This document shows, one piece after another, positions 15,195 through 24,617 of a stretch of DNA of 41,792 nt. This DNA comes from Candidatus Pelagibacter sp. (GTDB taxonomy: Bacteria; Pseudomonadota; Alphaproteobacteria; Pelagibacterales; Pelagibacteraceae). The stretch is taken from positions 1 to 41,792 of the forward strand of contig JAOOLP010000007.1 in the NCBI GenBank assembly GCA_028408795.1, in the 5' to 3' direction. Below the pieces are notes generated by a model. The model worked only from the letters and a program-made list of their open reading frames with translations. It was not told where the DNA came from and did not search any database. The first letter of the stretch is position 1. Every line of letters begins with the position of its first letter. The translations under genes and the position numbers were made by a program.

Positions 15195-16070
15195 CTATTT
15201 AAAAAAATTAACTTTCTCATACGGTCTATAATAGGACTTTCTATTTATCATTGAAGCAAATAAACCTTGTAGTTCAGGAAGTATAAACTTTAAGTCATTA
15301 ATTTTCATCATACATAAACTTTTTAATAGACGGAATATTGTTTTAAATAATAAGCTTATTCCCTTTTGATAAGCGTAAAAAACACCAAAATGTTTTTTAT
15401 TAAAATAAAATCTACTCCAATTATAATGCCAATTTCTGTTAATTTTAGAGTAGTAATCTAATTTCATATCATGGGAAGAAGCCCCTATATGGTAAGTATT
15501 TATTGCTTTAGACACAAAAATCTTTTTATTTTTATCTTTCAATCTTTTGGCAAAATCTTTAGCCTCAAAATATAAAAAAATATTTTCATCCCAATAATCA
15601 TCTTCATCAAATTTATCTTTATTAATTAACCAGGTTAAATCCACATAATCGACTTCTTTTAAATGAAATTGATTTTTAAAATTAATTTTTTCATATTTTT
15701 TATAAACTTCATAATTTTTGAAATATTCATCATTTTTGTCATAAGGTGTGAGTACTGAAAAATCTTTAAATTCCTTAATACAGATTAATAATTTTTCAAT
15801 ACAATTATCAATAAGTTTTACATCAGGTTGTGTGAGAAACACCATCTTTGTTTTTGCTTCTTTAATTCCAATATTAACTGCCTTCCCAAAACCTAGATTT
15901 TCACTCGGTATGATCACTTTTACATTGTCAAATTCATTTTCAATTTTATTTTTAAAATCTAAGTCTTTGGAATTTTCAATAATTATTATTGGAATTCTTT
16001 TACCTATCTCAGCAATTCTTTCTTCTATCATTTTTGAGCTATAGAAAGATGGAATTACAACTGTTAACAT
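15195..16070 (-). CDS. Glycosyltransferase family 2 (GT-A fold)
   Basis: 291-residue cytoplasmic or membrane-associated glycosyltransferase. It opens with MLTVVIPSFYSSKMIEERI, followed by the nucleotide-sugar block ENLGFGKAVNIGIKEAKT and the metal-binding region FLTQPDVKL, where the PD motif stands for the usual DxD, as in rhamnosyltransferase-like WbbL enzymes. Later come FLYFEAKDFAKRLK (a catalytic acidic region, ED-type) and the C-terminal amphipathic LLFKTIFRLLKSLCMMK, which could bind the membrane. It probably adds a sugar to lipopolysaccharide or another surface glycan; donor and acceptor are unknown. It follows gap after 23 bases on the same strand. Confidence 0.87.
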   Translation of the reverse strand: MLTVVIPSFYSSKMIEERIAEIGKRIPIIIIENSKDLDFKNKIENEFDNVKVIIPSENLGFGKAVNIGIKEAKTKMVFLTQPDVKLIDNCIEKLLICIKEFKDFSVLTPYDKNDEYFKNYEVYKKYEKINFKNQFHLKEVDYVDLTWLINKDKFDEDDYWDENIFLYFEAKDFAKRLKDKNKKIFVSKAINTYHIGASSHDMKLDYYSKINRNWHYNWSRFYFNKKHFGVFYAYQKGISLLFKTIFRLLKSLCMMKINDLKFILPELQGLFASMINRKSYYRPYEKVNFFK

Positions 16071-16093
16071 TTAGATTAATTTTAAAGTTTTTT

Positions 16094-17098
16094 CTAAATT
16101 AATCCAGCGATTTGAATTGCTGTATCACACATACGATTAGAAAAGCCCCATTCATTATCATACCAAGAAAGCACTCTACTAAATTTACCTTTAATAACCT
16201 GGGTTTGTGTTAAATCGAAAATTGAACTATGTGGATTATGATTAAAATCTTTAGAGACCAATGGAGCAGAATTAGTTGCTAATATTCCTTTTAAAGGTCC
16301 CTTTGCTGCATTGCTCATAGCTTCGTTGATGCTCTCAAAAGTTACTTCTTTTTTCGGCACAAATGTGAGATCAATTAAAGAAACGTTTGGTGTTGGCACT
16401 CTTATTGCTGTTCCATCGAGTTTTCCTTTTAAACTTGGCAACACTAAACTCATTGCTTTAGCTGCTCCAGTAGAGGTTGGTATCATAGCATCTCCTGATG
16501 CTCTTGCTCTTCTCAAGTCTTTATGCAGTGTGTCTAAAAGTTTTTGATCTCCTGTGTAACTATGAATAGTAGTCATATACCCATATTCAATACCAAAAGT
16601 ATTTTCTAAAACCATAGCTACTGGTGCAAGACAATTGGTAGTGCAAGATCCATTTGAAATTATATTATGTTCTTTTTTTAAATCTTTGCTGTTTACTCCT
16701 TGAACTACTGTAAAATCAACTTCTTTGGCAGGCGCAGAGATAATCACTTTCTTTGCTCCAGCATCTATGTGTTTACCAGCTGATTTTTTATCTAAAAAGA
16801 AACCTGTACACTCTAAAACCACATCTGCCCCTATTTTCCCCCAAGGTAATTTGGCTGGATCTCTTTCAGCAAAAACTTTAATATTTTGATCTCCTATCTG
16901 GAAACCATCTTTGGTTGTTTTTACATCATGATTTAATGTGCCATGTGTACTATCAAATTTTATAAGATGAGCGTTAGCTTCTATGGAACCAAGATCATTA
17001 ATGCCAACTACTTGAATTTTACCTTTATAATTTTCTAATAAAGCTCTTAAAATAAGCCGCCCTATTCTACCAAAACCATTAATTCCTACTTTGACCAT
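16094..17098 (-). CDS. gap: Glyceraldehyde-3-phosphate dehydrogenase
   Basis: 334-residue glycolytic/gluconeogenic enzyme making 1,3-bisphosphoglycerate with NAD(P). N-terminal Rossmann motif VGINGFGRIGRLILRAL (3-19), catalytic C152 in SNGSCTTNCLAP, and the partner H179 in TTIHSYT. The ending SWYDNEWGFSNRMCDT is also typical. Length is normal for the type I enzyme. It starts 3 bases after glpU, so it is very probably the last gene of the glycerol operon. That placement fits glycerol carbon entering the lower glycolytic pathway through triose phosphates. Confidence 0.97.
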   Translation of the reverse strand: MVKVGINGFGRIGRLILRALLENYKGKIQVVGINDLGSIEANAHLIKFDSTHGTLNHDVKTTKDGFQIGDQNIKVFAERDPAKLPWGKIGADVVLECTGFFLDKKSAGKHIDAGAKKVIISAPAKEVDFTVVQGVNSKDLKKEHNIISNGSCTTNCLAPVAMVLENTFGIEYGYMTTIHSYTGDQKLLDTLHKDLRRARASGDAMIPTSTGAAKAMSLVLPSLKGKLDGTAIRVPTPNVSLIDLTFVPKKEVTFESINEAMSNAAKGPLKGILATNSAPLVSKDFNHNPHSSIFDLTQTQVIKGKFSRVLSWYDNEWGFSNRMCDTAIQIAGLI

Positions 17099-17101
17099 CT
17101 G

Positions 17102-17455
17102 TTATACGTATTTAAATACAACAATAAAATAAGCAACACAAATAATCGATGCTATCCACAATAGGCTCCCGACTAGACCCAACCAGGCTAAGTGAATAAA
17201 CGCACTGCCTAACAAAGATACAAACAGTCTATCACCTCTAGTTGTATCTAAACCTAAAATACCTTTCCTTGGTGATCCACCAGGTACTTTTTTTTCCCAG
17301 ATAAGCATTACTGTTATGCATAAAGCTATAAAAATGAAAAAAGCTGCTGTTTGCCAAGTCCAAGCCATCCATGAAAATAAATCAAAATCAAAAAAACCTT
17401 TTTCTTTTGCTTTACCAACGTCACCCCATGTGGCTGCATATAATTTTGTAAACAT
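17102..17455 (-). CDS. glpU: Small membrane subunit of glycerol ABC transporter (DUF2160)
   Basis: 117 residues with two strong membrane helices (about 36-55 and 83-112) joined by a basic loop (EKKVPGGSPRKG). DLFSWMAWTWQTAAFFIFIA matches the DUF2160 family, found next to the permeases in glycerol ABC operons such as glpSTPQUV of Rhizobium leguminosarum. Its role in the transporter is not established. It shares one base with the end of glpQ and is followed after 3 bases by gap. Confidence 0.88.
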   Translation of the reverse strand: MFTKLYAATWGDVGKAKEKGFFDFDLFSWMAWTWQTAAFFIFIALCITVMLIWEKKVPGGSPRKGILGLDTTRGDRLFVSLLGSAFIHLAWLGLVGSLLWIASIICVAYFIVVFKYV

Positions 17456-18255
17456 TAAACCCTTCCCATCGCAAATCCTTTAGCAATATAGTTTTTAACA
17501 AAATAAATTACAATTGCTCCTGGAATTATTGTTAAAGTTCCTGCTGCAGCTAATAAACCAAGCTCATAGCCTGAGGTACTAGCTGTTCTTGTCATGGTAG
17601 CCGCTATTGGTTTTGCGGCTGTAGCTGTTAGTGTTTTAGCTAATAAAAGCTCTACCCATGAGAACATAAAGCAGAAAAACATAGTTATACCTATTCCAGC
17701 TGCAATAGTCGGAACAAATATTTTGAAGAAAAACCTACCAAAAGAATACCCATCTACATAAGCTGTTTCATCTAATTCTTTAGGAACAGCAGACATAAAT
17801 CCTTCTAATATCCAAACTGCAAGAGGAATATTAAACAAGCAGTGAGACAACGCTACAGCTATATGAGTATCAAACAAGTTTACAGACGAATAAAATTGAA
17901 AAAATGGCAAAGCAAAAACTGCTGGTGGAGCCATTCTATTTGTTAACAACCAAAAGAACAAATGCTTGTCACCTAAAAATTTATATCTAGAAAAAGCGTA
18001 AGCTGCTGGTAAAGCTGCAGCAACAGAAATTACAGTGTTGAATACGGTATAGGTAATTGAATTAACGTAACCCATATACCATGTGCTATCTGTAAAAATT
18101 TTTACATAATTTTCTGTTGTGAACTTTTGCGGCCATAAAGAATATGTATTTATGATTTCAGTAGTAGTTTTAAATGACATATTAATTAACCAATAGATTG
18201 GTAGCATTAAAAAAATTATATATAATGTAGGTACTAACCATTTATATTTTTTCAT
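17455..18255 (-). CDS. glpQ: Glycerol ABC transporter, permease 2
   Basis: 266-residue MalG-type inner-membrane permease with six predicted helices. The coupling loop reads ELDETAYVDGYSFGRFFFKI, with the expected E-x-A-x-x-D-G core, followed by FVPTIAAGIGI. The ending (VKNYIAKGFAMGRV) is characteristic of the carbohydrate uptake CUT1 family. It pairs with GlpP. The start overlaps the glpP stop by 4 bases. The glycerol assignment comes from the operon (glpK, gpsA, DUF2160). Confidence 0.9.
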   Translation of the reverse strand: MKKYKWLVPTLYIIFLMLPIYWLINMSFKTTTEIINTYSLWPQKFTTENYVKIFTDSTWYMGYVNSITYTVFNTVISVAAALPAAYAFSRYKFLGDKHLFFWLLTNRMAPPAVFALPFFQFYSSVNLFDTHIAVALSHCLFNIPLAVWILEGFMSAVPKELDETAYVDGYSFGRFFFKIFVPTIAAGIGITMFFCFMFSWVELLLAKTLTATAAKPIAATMTRTASTSGYELGLLAAAGTLTIIPGAIVIYFVKNYIAKGFAMGRV

Positions 18256-19118
18256 GACTGCGCCTCATTTTTCATCATTAAATTATAAAATACCCAACAA
18301 ACTAAAAGTACGATAAAGAAATATATTAGTGACATCGCAGCTGCTGGTCCTAAATCAAATTGACCCAAAGCCATTTTAACTAAGTCAATAGATAAAAATG
18401 CTGTAGTATTTCCTGGCCCTCCTCCTGTTAAAACAAATGGTTCAGTGTAAATCATAAAGCTATCCATAAATCTTAATAAAATTGCTAAAGTTAAAACCTT
18501 TTTCATTTTTGGTAATTCGATATATCTGAAGGTTGCCCATCTGCTAGCACCATCAATTTCTGCAGCTTGATAGTACGCAGGCTGAATTGAGTTAAGACCT
18601 GCATAAGATAAAAGGACAACTAAAGAAGTCCAGTGCCAAACATCCATTAAAATAGTCGTGAACCATGCATCACCAGGTTGTTGTGTAAAGTTATAATCAA
18701 AACCCATTGCGTTTAATGAATGACCAAGAAAACCAATATCTGGAAGTGCAAAGATATTCCACATAGCGCCAACAACATTCCAGGGAATAAGAAGTGGCAT
18801 AGACATTAAGATTAAACAAACTGGTACTCCCAAACCTTTTTTTGGCATCGTTAAAGCAATTGCAATACCTAGAGGTATTTGAATTAGAAGTATTATAAAA
18901 GTAAAAGCAAATTGTCTTCCTAATGACGCATGAAATCTTTCGGATAACAGAATTTGTTTAAACCATCTTGTGCCTTCCCATGCAAATACGTTGTTTCCAA
19001 AAGTTTCTTGAAATGAATAATTTACTACTGTCATTAAAGGAATAGCTGCATTAAATGCAACTAGAACGAATACGGGAATTACAAAATACCAAGCTTTTTG
19101 ATTAATAGTTTTATTCAT
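18252..19118 (-). CDS. glpP: Glycerol ABC transporter, permease 1
   Basis: 288-residue MalF-type inner-membrane permease with six helices and a coupling loop AYYQAAEIDGASRWATFRYI followed by ELPKM. FVLTGGGPGNTTAFLSIDLVKMAL is the usual CUT1 MalF-type block. It forms the channel with GlpQ. It shares a base with the end of glpT, and all five membrane and ATPase genes have overlapping or touching ends, which points to coupled translation. Confidence 0.9.
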   Translation of the reverse strand: MNKTINQKAWYFVIPVFVLVAFNAAIPLMTVVNYSFQETFGNNVFAWEGTRWFKQILLSERFHASLGRQFAFTFIILLIQIPLGIAIALTMPKKGLGVPVCLILMSMPLLIPWNVVGAMWNIFALPDIGFLGHSLNAMGFDYNFTQQPGDAWFTTILMDVWHWTSLVVLLSYAGLNSIQPAYYQAAEIDGASRWATFRYIELPKMKKVLTLAILLRFMDSFMIYTEPFVLTGGGPGNTTAFLSIDLVKMALGQFDLGPAAAMSLIYFFIVLLVCWVFYNLMMKNEAQS

Positions 19119-20182
19119 TATTCTATAATCCAGTTATCTCCATAAACATAAGTATATTTTTGATTGAAAGTTATATGAGCGCTTCCGCTTGGAATTTCAG
19201 TAGAGGCGTTAGATAATATTTTGATGTTTCCTCCATTACATTCTGTATCAACAATTTTATGTCTTCCAGTATTACTTACTCTTTTGATTTTAACTGGAAT
19301 TCCGTCATTTGAAAAATTTATAAATTCAGGTCTAATGCCTATTTGAGTTTTTCTAAAATTTGAGTTTTTTATGGCTTTATGACTTTTTATTTTTTGACCA
19401 CTGAAATTTATTTCGTCATTTTTAATTTCACAAGGAAGTATATTCATTCCAGGCGAACCAATAAAATGTCCTACAAAAGTATGTTTGGGTTTCTCAAATA
19501 ATTCAACGGGTGTTCCAGTTTGGACGATTTGAGCTTCATGCATGACTACAACTTGATCTGCAAAAGTTAAGGCTTCTGTTTGATCGTGTGTTACATAAAT
19601 CATAGTACGATTAATTTTTTGATGAAGTTCTTTTAATTTAGATCTTAAAACCCACTTTAAATGTGGATCTATAACAGTTAATGGTTCATCAAACATAATT
19701 ACGTTTACGTCTGATCTAACAAGTCCTCTGCCTAATGAGATTTTTTGTTTCCCATCGGCTGTTAAACCTGATGCTCTATTATTTAATGTAGATGTCAATT
19801 CAAGCATTTCAGCAATTTCTTTAACTTTTGATTCAACTTCAGTATCTGAAAGACCTCTATTTTTAAGTGGGAAAGCTAAGTTGTCATATACAGACATGGT
19901 GTCATAAATAACTGGGAACTGAAATATTTGAGCAATATCTCTTTCAACAGGGTTAAGTGATGTCATATCTTTATCATCAAATAAAACACTGCCCTTTGTT
20001 GGTTTTAATAAGCCTGAAACAATATTTAATAAAGTTGTCTTTCCACAACCAGATGGACCTAATAATGCGTAAGCACCTCCATCTTTCCAATCAATATTTA
20101 CATCTCTTAAAGCCCAATCAGAATCGTTATTCTGTTTTTCTAAATAACTATGACTAAGGTCTTTTAATGTAATTTTAGCCAT
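19118..20182 (-). CDS. glpT: Glycerol ABC transporter, ATP-binding protein (degenerate signature)
   Basis: 354-residue ATPase. Walker A GPSGCGKT (42-49), Q-loop in QIFQFP, Walker B VIMFDE (161-166) and switch His H199 in YVTHDQTEA are all canonical. The ABC signature, normally LSGGQ, is replaced by LTADGKQ (about 140-146). The C-terminal part is the MalK-like OB/TOBE domain (IGIRPEFINFS). Its partner GlpS has a normal signature but no switch His, so the two form complementary halves. The symbol follows the rhizobial glpSTPQUV system and does not mean the E. coli GlpT antiporter. It overlaps glpS by 8 bases. Confidence 0.9.
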   Translation of the reverse strand: MAKITLKDLSHSYLEKQNNDSDWALRDVNIDWKDGGAYALLGPSGCGKTTLLNIVSGLLKPTKGSVLFDDKDMTSLNPVERDIAQIFQFPVIYDTMSVYDNLAFPLKNRGLSDTEVESKVKEIAEMLELTSTLNNRASGLTADGKQKISLGRGLVRSDVNVIMFDEPLTVIDPHLKWVLRSKLKELHQKINRTMIYVTHDQTEALTFADQVVVMHEAQIVQTGTPVELFEKPKHTFVGHFIGSPGMNILPCEIKNDEINFSGQKIKSHKAIKNSNFRKTQIGIRPEFINFSNDGIPVKIKRVSNTGRHKIVDTECNGGNIKILSNASTEIPSGSAHITFNQKYTYVYGDNWIIE

Positions 20183-21239
20183 TATTTACCAATCTGTTAT
20201 TCTGATCAAAATATAAAAACTCATCTGTGTTCATGTATAGTTTAGTATCTTCTCCAACATTTTTCTGTTGAGTACCATTAGACAATGAAACCCAATTTAA
20301 ATTTCCGTTAGTAAAGTGTATTAAGCTTTCTGATCCACTAAGTTCAGATATTTGAACTTTGCCTTTAATTTCGACTGAGTTATTTCCTTCTTTGTAAGTA
20401 GTAATATTATGAGGTCTTATACCTATTTTATAAGTGCCATCTTTGATTTTTGCTGATGATTTCCATTGAACATCATTATCTGTGAATTTACAATTATCTC
20501 CATTTTTAGTAATCTCAGCTATATTCATTGGAGGATCGCTAAAAACTTTAGCTGAAATTAAATTTTCAGGTTTATTATAAACTTCTAAAGTTTTTCCATA
20601 CTGAATGACTCTACCTTCTAGCAAGGTTGCAGTATTACCACCTATCATTAACGCATCAGATGGTTCTGTAGTTGCATAAACAACTATACAATCCCTATCT
20701 TCAAACAGTTTTGGTAATTCTTCTCTTAATTCTTCTCTTAATTTAAAATCTAGGTTTGCTAAAGGCTCGTCTAATAAGATTAAATCAGAGTCTTTGACTA
20801 AAGCCCTCGCCAAAGCTGTCCTTTGTTGTTGTCCACCTGATAGTTCATCGGGTTTTTTATTAAGCATTGCTGATAGTTTTAAAAGCTCGGCCACCTTCCC
20901 AACTCTTTGTTTAATTTCCTCATCTTTAACACCTGTTATCGCTAATGGAGATGCAATATTTTCATAAACTGTGTAATTTGGATAATTTATAAATTGCTGA
21001 TAAACCATCGAACAATTTCTTTTTTGAACCTTCATTCCTGTAACATTTTCACTATTAAACCAGATCTCACCTGAAGTAGGTTTGTCCAATCCAGCCATTA
21101 TTTGCATTAGTGTTGTTTTACCAGCTAATGTTGAACCAAGAAGTACGTTTATTGTATTTTTTGCTAATTTAAGACTCGTAGGATGAATATGAGTGTCTAT
21201 TCCAACTTTTTTTTCTACATTTTTTAATTCTAGACTCAT
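20175..21239 (-). CDS. glpS: Glycerol ABC transporter, ATP-binding protein (no switch histidine)
   Basis: 354-residue ATPase paired with GlpT. Walker A GSTLAGKT (35-42), Q-loop YQQFINYP, an intact signature [15 protein letters not shown] (133-147) and Walker B LILLDE (153-158) are visible. The switch histidine position, normally in VTHD, reads VVYATTEP, with T191 replacing His. The C-terminal half is a MalK-like regulatory domain (IGIRPHNITTY). It is placed directly behind the glpV terminator, so expression should be lower than that of glpV. The assignment rests on the operon. Confidence 0.9.
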   Translation of the reverse strand: MSLELKNVEKKVGIDTHIHPTSLKLAKNTINVLLGSTLAGKTTLMQIMAGLDKPTSGEIWFNSENVTGMKVQKRNCSMVYQQFINYPNYTVYENIASPLAITGVKDEEIKQRVGKVAELLKLSAMLNKKPDELSGGQQQRTALARALVKDSDLILLDEPLANLDFKLREELREELPKLFEDRDCIVVYATTEPSDALMIGGNTATLLEGRVIQYGKTLEVYNKPENLISAKVFSDPPMNIAEITKNGDNCKFTDNDVQWKSSAKIKDGTYKIGIRPHNITTYKEGNNSVEIKGKVQISELSGSESLIHFTNGNLNWVSLSNGTQQKNVGEDTKLYMNTDEFLYFDQNNRLVNNG

Positions 21240-21257
21240 AATTTAAAATTTTGTTTT

Positions 21258-21287
21258 AAAAAAAGGGGGCAGCTAGTGCCCCCTTTT
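21258..21287 (-). terminator. Operon-internal intrinsic terminator between glpV and glpS
   Basis: On the minus strand the stem GGGGGCA/TGCCCCC closes a 5-base loop CTAGC and is flanked by A4 before and T7 after. This is a strong rho-independent terminator, about 20 bases past the glpV stop. As with the aapJ-aapQ hairpin it should set a high ratio of binding protein to membrane subunits. Confidence 0.93.
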
Positions 21288-21307
21288 CAATTTAGATTAA
21301 CCTCTTA

Positions 21308-23038
21308 CTATTTCCAAGCTTTCGCGTATGGAACAGTTTTCCCTTGAGGTTTCTCATTACGTTTAGCTTTTGGTGAACCTTTCTTATTCAACCAATAAGA
21401 AGCTTCTCTTGGTTTATTAAGTCTTGGTCCACATCCACCGTATGCATTGCTACCTTTGTCAGCAGCTTCCATACGAGACATAACTAAGTCCATCTCTTCT
21501 GCAAGACGATCCATAGCTTGTTGTGGAGTAAACGCACCTGAGTTTACATCTCCAATTTGTTGCCACCAGATTTGTGCAAGTTTCGGATAATCCGGAACGT
21601 TAACACCTGTTGGTGACCAAATATTTCTGTTGTTTGATCTGTAGAACTCAACAAGTCCACCAAGTGCTGGTGCTCTTTCTGTGAAAGATTTGTGGTCTAT
21701 TGAACTATCTCTGATGATAGTTAAACCAACGTGACTTTTCTTAAGGTCTACTGTTTTTGATACAACGAATTGAGCGTACAACCATGCAGCTTTTCTATTT
21801 TTGACTGGTGTAGACTTAAATAAAGTCCATGATCCAGCATCTTGATATCCAAGCTTCATACCTTCTTCCCAATAAGGTCCTTTTGGTGATGGACCCATTC
21901 TCCATAAAGGCATTCCTTTAGAGTCAACAACTTTATTATTAGGATTTTTTCCTACTAAAGAAGCTGTGAACGCTGTGTACCAGAAAATTTGCTGAGCAAC
22001 GTTTCCAGAAGATAGTGACGGTAGAGACTGATAGAAGTCCATAGCCGCGGCACCTGGAGGTGCGTAGTTTCTTAACCACTCATCCCATTTTCTGATTGCG
22101 TATACAGCAGCTGGACCGTTAGCAGCTCCGCCTCTTGTTACTGAAGCTCCAACAGGGTTACAAGAACCTTTTTCCATTCTTATTCCCCACTCGTCCACTG
22201 GTATTCCATTAGGTTTTCCAACATCACCTGCTCCAGCCATTGATAACCACGCGTCAGTCATTCTCCAACCTAAGTCAGGAGCTCTTTTGCCGTAGTCCAT
22301 GTGACCGTATATTCTTACACCGTCAATATTCTTCACATCTTCTGAGAAATATTTAGCGATGTCTTCATAAGCAGACCAATTTAATGGTACACCTAAATCG
22401 TAACCGTATTTGGCTTTAAAACCTTTTTTGATTTCAGGTCTGTCAAACCAATCTTTTCTAAACCAATAAAGGTTAGCAAATTGTTGGTCAGGCATTTGGT
22501 ATAAGTCGCCATCTGGACCTGTAGTAAACTGTTTACCTATGAAATCATTTAAGTCTAAAGTTGGTAAAGTAACATCTTTACCTTCTCCAGCCATCCATTT
22601 CGTTAAGTTAACAGCTTGTTGCATTCTAGCGTGAGTACCTATCAAATCTGAGTCATTGATATAAGCGTCGTAAATACTTACGTTAGTTTGCATTTGTGTT
22701 TGAACCGCCATTACTACATCACCTTCTCCAAGTAACTGGTGATTTACTTTAATCCCAGTTATCTCCTCAAAAGCTTTAGTTAAAACTTTTGATTCATACT
22801 CGTGAGTTGGAATAGTTTCTGACAATACTTTAATAGACATTCCTTTGAATGGCTTTGCAGCATCGTGAAACCATTGTAGTTCTTTTTCTCTCTCTTTTGA
22901 TGAAAGAGTTGAAAGACTAAACTCACCATCAGACCATTTCTTAATTGCAGCCATGTGACCGTCTGCAAAAGCATTAGAAATAGTAAGTATGGAAAATGAA
23001 ACAGCAACAGCTATTATAGTTTTCAATGTTTTAAACAT
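21308..23038 (-). CDS. glpV: Glycerol ABC transporter, periplasmic binding protein
   Basis: 576-residue large binding protein with a Sec signal ending in ISNAFA before DGHM (cleavage after about residue 25). The bilobed domain shows family-typical blocks: FEEITGIKVNHQLLGEGDVV, YDAYINDSDLIGTH, PDGDLYQMPDQQFANLYWFR, GYQDAGSWTLFKSTPVKNRK and RPREASYW-like LNKPREASYWLNKKGS. Length near 575 and the WYWL-type tail fit the GlpV family linked to DUF2160. GGGGGA lies before the ATG, and a promoter (TTGAAT-N18-TACAAT) sits in the 96-base gap after glpK. It captures glycerol or a closely related polyol; substrate is inferred from the adjacent glpK. Confidence 0.92.
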   Translation of the reverse strand: MFKTLKTIIAVAVSFSILTISNAFADGHMAAIKKWSDGEFSLSTLSSKEREKELQWFHDAAKPFKGMSIKVLSETIPTHEYESKVLTKAFEEITGIKVNHQLLGEGDVVMAVQTQMQTNVSIYDAYINDSDLIGTHARMQQAVNLTKWMAGEGKDVTLPTLDLNDFIGKQFTTGPDGDLYQMPDQQFANLYWFRKDWFDRPEIKKGFKAKYGYDLGVPLNWSAYEDIAKYFSEDVKNIDGVRIYGHMDYGKRAPDLGWRMTDAWLSMAGAGDVGKPNGIPVDEWGIRMEKGSCNPVGASVTRGGAANGPAAVYAIRKWDEWLRNYAPPGAAAMDFYQSLPSLSSGNVAQQIFWYTAFTASLVGKNPNNKVVDSKGMPLWRMGPSPKGPYWEEGMKLGYQDAGSWTLFKSTPVKNRKAAWLYAQFVVSKTVDLKKSHVGLTIIRDSSIDHKSFTERAPALGGLVEFYRSNNRNIWSPTGVNVPDYPKLAQIWWQQIGDVNSGAFTPQQAMDRLAEEMDLVMSRMEAADKGSNAYGGCGPRLNKPREASYWLNKKGSPKAKRNEKPQGKTVPYAKAWK

Positions 23039-23092
23039 TAATTCCCCCGTTGTTGTTTATTGTTTTATTTAATTGAAACAAAATCTCGCAAA

Positions 23093-23122
23093 ATTGTACA
23101 GATGTTTCTTTGGCTAATTCAA
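23093..23122 (-). promoter_or_regulatory. Candidate promoter of glpV
   Basis: TTGAAT (23117-23122) and TACAAT (23093-23098), spacer 18, on the minus strand in the 96-base gap between glpK and glpV. It predicts a leader of about 50 bases and would let the binding-protein gene be expressed above the level of glpK. Confidence 0.45.
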
Positions 23123-23134
23123 CCAGTGATTGAT

Positions 23135-24616
23135 TTAATTAATTAATGTTCTTTTAATTGCAGTTGACCAGCCTTTAATTAAGAGATTTCTTTTATTAGA
23201 ATTCATTTTTGGAGAAAATTTTCTATCTATATGCCAGTTTTTAGAAATATCATTTAAAGATTTATATACACCAATTTTAAGGCCAGCCATAAAAGCTGCC
23301 CCAGCAGCAGTTGTTTCTTGAACTTTTGGTCTAAGAACTTTTACATTAACCACATCCGACAAAAATTGTGAGAACCAATTATTCATTACCATGCCTCCAT
23401 CAACCTTTACTATCCTTGGTCTCAATCCATCATGCTTCATTGCTTCAAATAAATCGTATGTTTGATAAGCAACTGCTTCTACTGTGGCTCTGACTATCTC
23501 TTCAGGACTTGTATCTCTTGTTATTCCACTTAATACACCTCTAGAATTAGCATTCCAATGTGGAGCTCCAAGACCAGTAAAAGCAGGCACTAAATAGATG
23601 CCGTTATTATCTTTTAATTGTTTTATTATTTTTTCTGTTTCAGGTGCTTTTTTAAAAAATTTCATTCTATCTCTTAACCATTGCACACCTGCGCCTGCTA
23701 TAAAAATTGAACCCTCCATCGCGTAAGTTGTTTTGCCATTAATTCTGTATGCAATTGTAGTCAACAATCTATTTTTAGAATATATTTTTTTGTTTCCCGT
23801 ATTTAGTAGAACGAATGCTCCAGTTCCATATGTGCTTTTTAAAGAGCCTGGTTCAAAACAACATTGTCCTATAGTTGCTGATTGTTGATCGCCAACTACA
23901 CCATTTATTGGTATCGATACACCTGTAATTGAAGAATGTGTTTGACCATAATCATCTGCGCAATCTTTGACTTCTGGAAGAATATGTTTTTTTATCTTAA
24001 GCAATTTTAAAATTGTATCATCCCACTTATTTGATGAAATATTATAAATCATTGTCCGGCTAGCATTGGTAGCATCAGTGGCATGGACTTTACCCTTAGT
24101 GAGTTTCCAAATTAAAAAACTATCAACTGTTCCAAACAACAATTGTTTTTTGTTCATTAATTTTCTTGCTTTAGGGACATTGTCTAATATCCATTTTATT
24201 TTTGTCCCAGAAAAATATGAGTCAATTAATAAACCAGTCTTATTAAAAATCATTGTATCTTTGTTTTGTTTCCTTAATTTCTTACAAAACTCTTCTTGTC
24301 TTCTATCTTGCCAAACTATTGCTCTATAAACGGGTTTTCCTGTTTTGTTGTCCCATAGAACTGTTGTTTCTCTTTGATTAGTTATTCCAATGCTTAAAAT
24401 CTTTCCTCTTAATTTTTTAGCTTTAGCAATTACATCTTTTAATGTTTTAATAGTTGTCTTCCAAATTTCATGTGGGTCATGCTCTACCCATCCACTCTTA
24501 GGAAAATATTGAGTGAATTCTTTTTGAGATGAAAAAACAGGTTTGCCTTTTAAATCGAATAAAATCGATCTATTGGAAGTAGTTCCTGCATCAATAGAAA
24601 TTATGAATTTTTTCAT
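23135..24616 (-). CDS. glpK: Glycerol kinase
   Basis: 493-residue FGGY-family kinase making sn-glycerol 3-phosphate from glycerol and ATP in the cytoplasm. Phosphate motif SIDAGTTSNRSILFD (7-21), GITNQRETTVLWD, the substrate-binding DATNASRTMIYN, TYGTGAFVLLNTG and a C-terminal VDGGMVMNNWFSQFLSDV with an ATTAAGAAFMAGL block are all present. This is a complete enzyme. It traps glycerol imported by GlpVSTPQU. It starts 1 base past the SHOCT gene stop, which follows gpsA, so gpsA-SHOCT-glpK look cotranscribed. Confidence 0.96.
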   Translation of the reverse strand: MKKFIISIDAGTTSNRSILFDLKGKPVFSSQKEFTQYFPKSGWVEHDPHEIWKTTIKTLKDVIAKAKKLRGKILSIGITNQRETTVLWDNKTGKPVYRAIVWQDRRQEEFCKKLRKQNKDTMIFNKTGLLIDSYFSGTKIKWILDNVPKARKLMNKKQLLFGTVDSFLIWKLTKGKVHATDATNASRTMIYNISSNKWDDTILKLLKIKKHILPEVKDCADDYGQTHSSITGVSIPINGVVGDQQSATIGQCCFEPGSLKSTYGTGAFVLLNTGNKKIYSKNRLLTTIAYRINGKTTYAMEGSIFIAGAGVQWLRDRMKFFKKAPETEKIIKQLKDNNGIYLVPAFTGLGAPHWNANSRGVLSGITRDTSPEEIVRATVEAVAYQTYDLFEAMKHDGLRPRIVKVDGGMVMNNWFSQFLSDVVNVKVLRPKVQETTAAGAAFMAGLKIGVYKSLNDISKNWHIDRKFSPKMNSNKRNLLIKGWSTAIKRTLIN

Positions 24617-24617
24617 A

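Noticed and set aside
19118..21239. glpS and glpT as a recent tandem duplication
   Set aside because: The two proteins differ strongly along their length and in key motifs; paired ATPases are normal for this transporter type.
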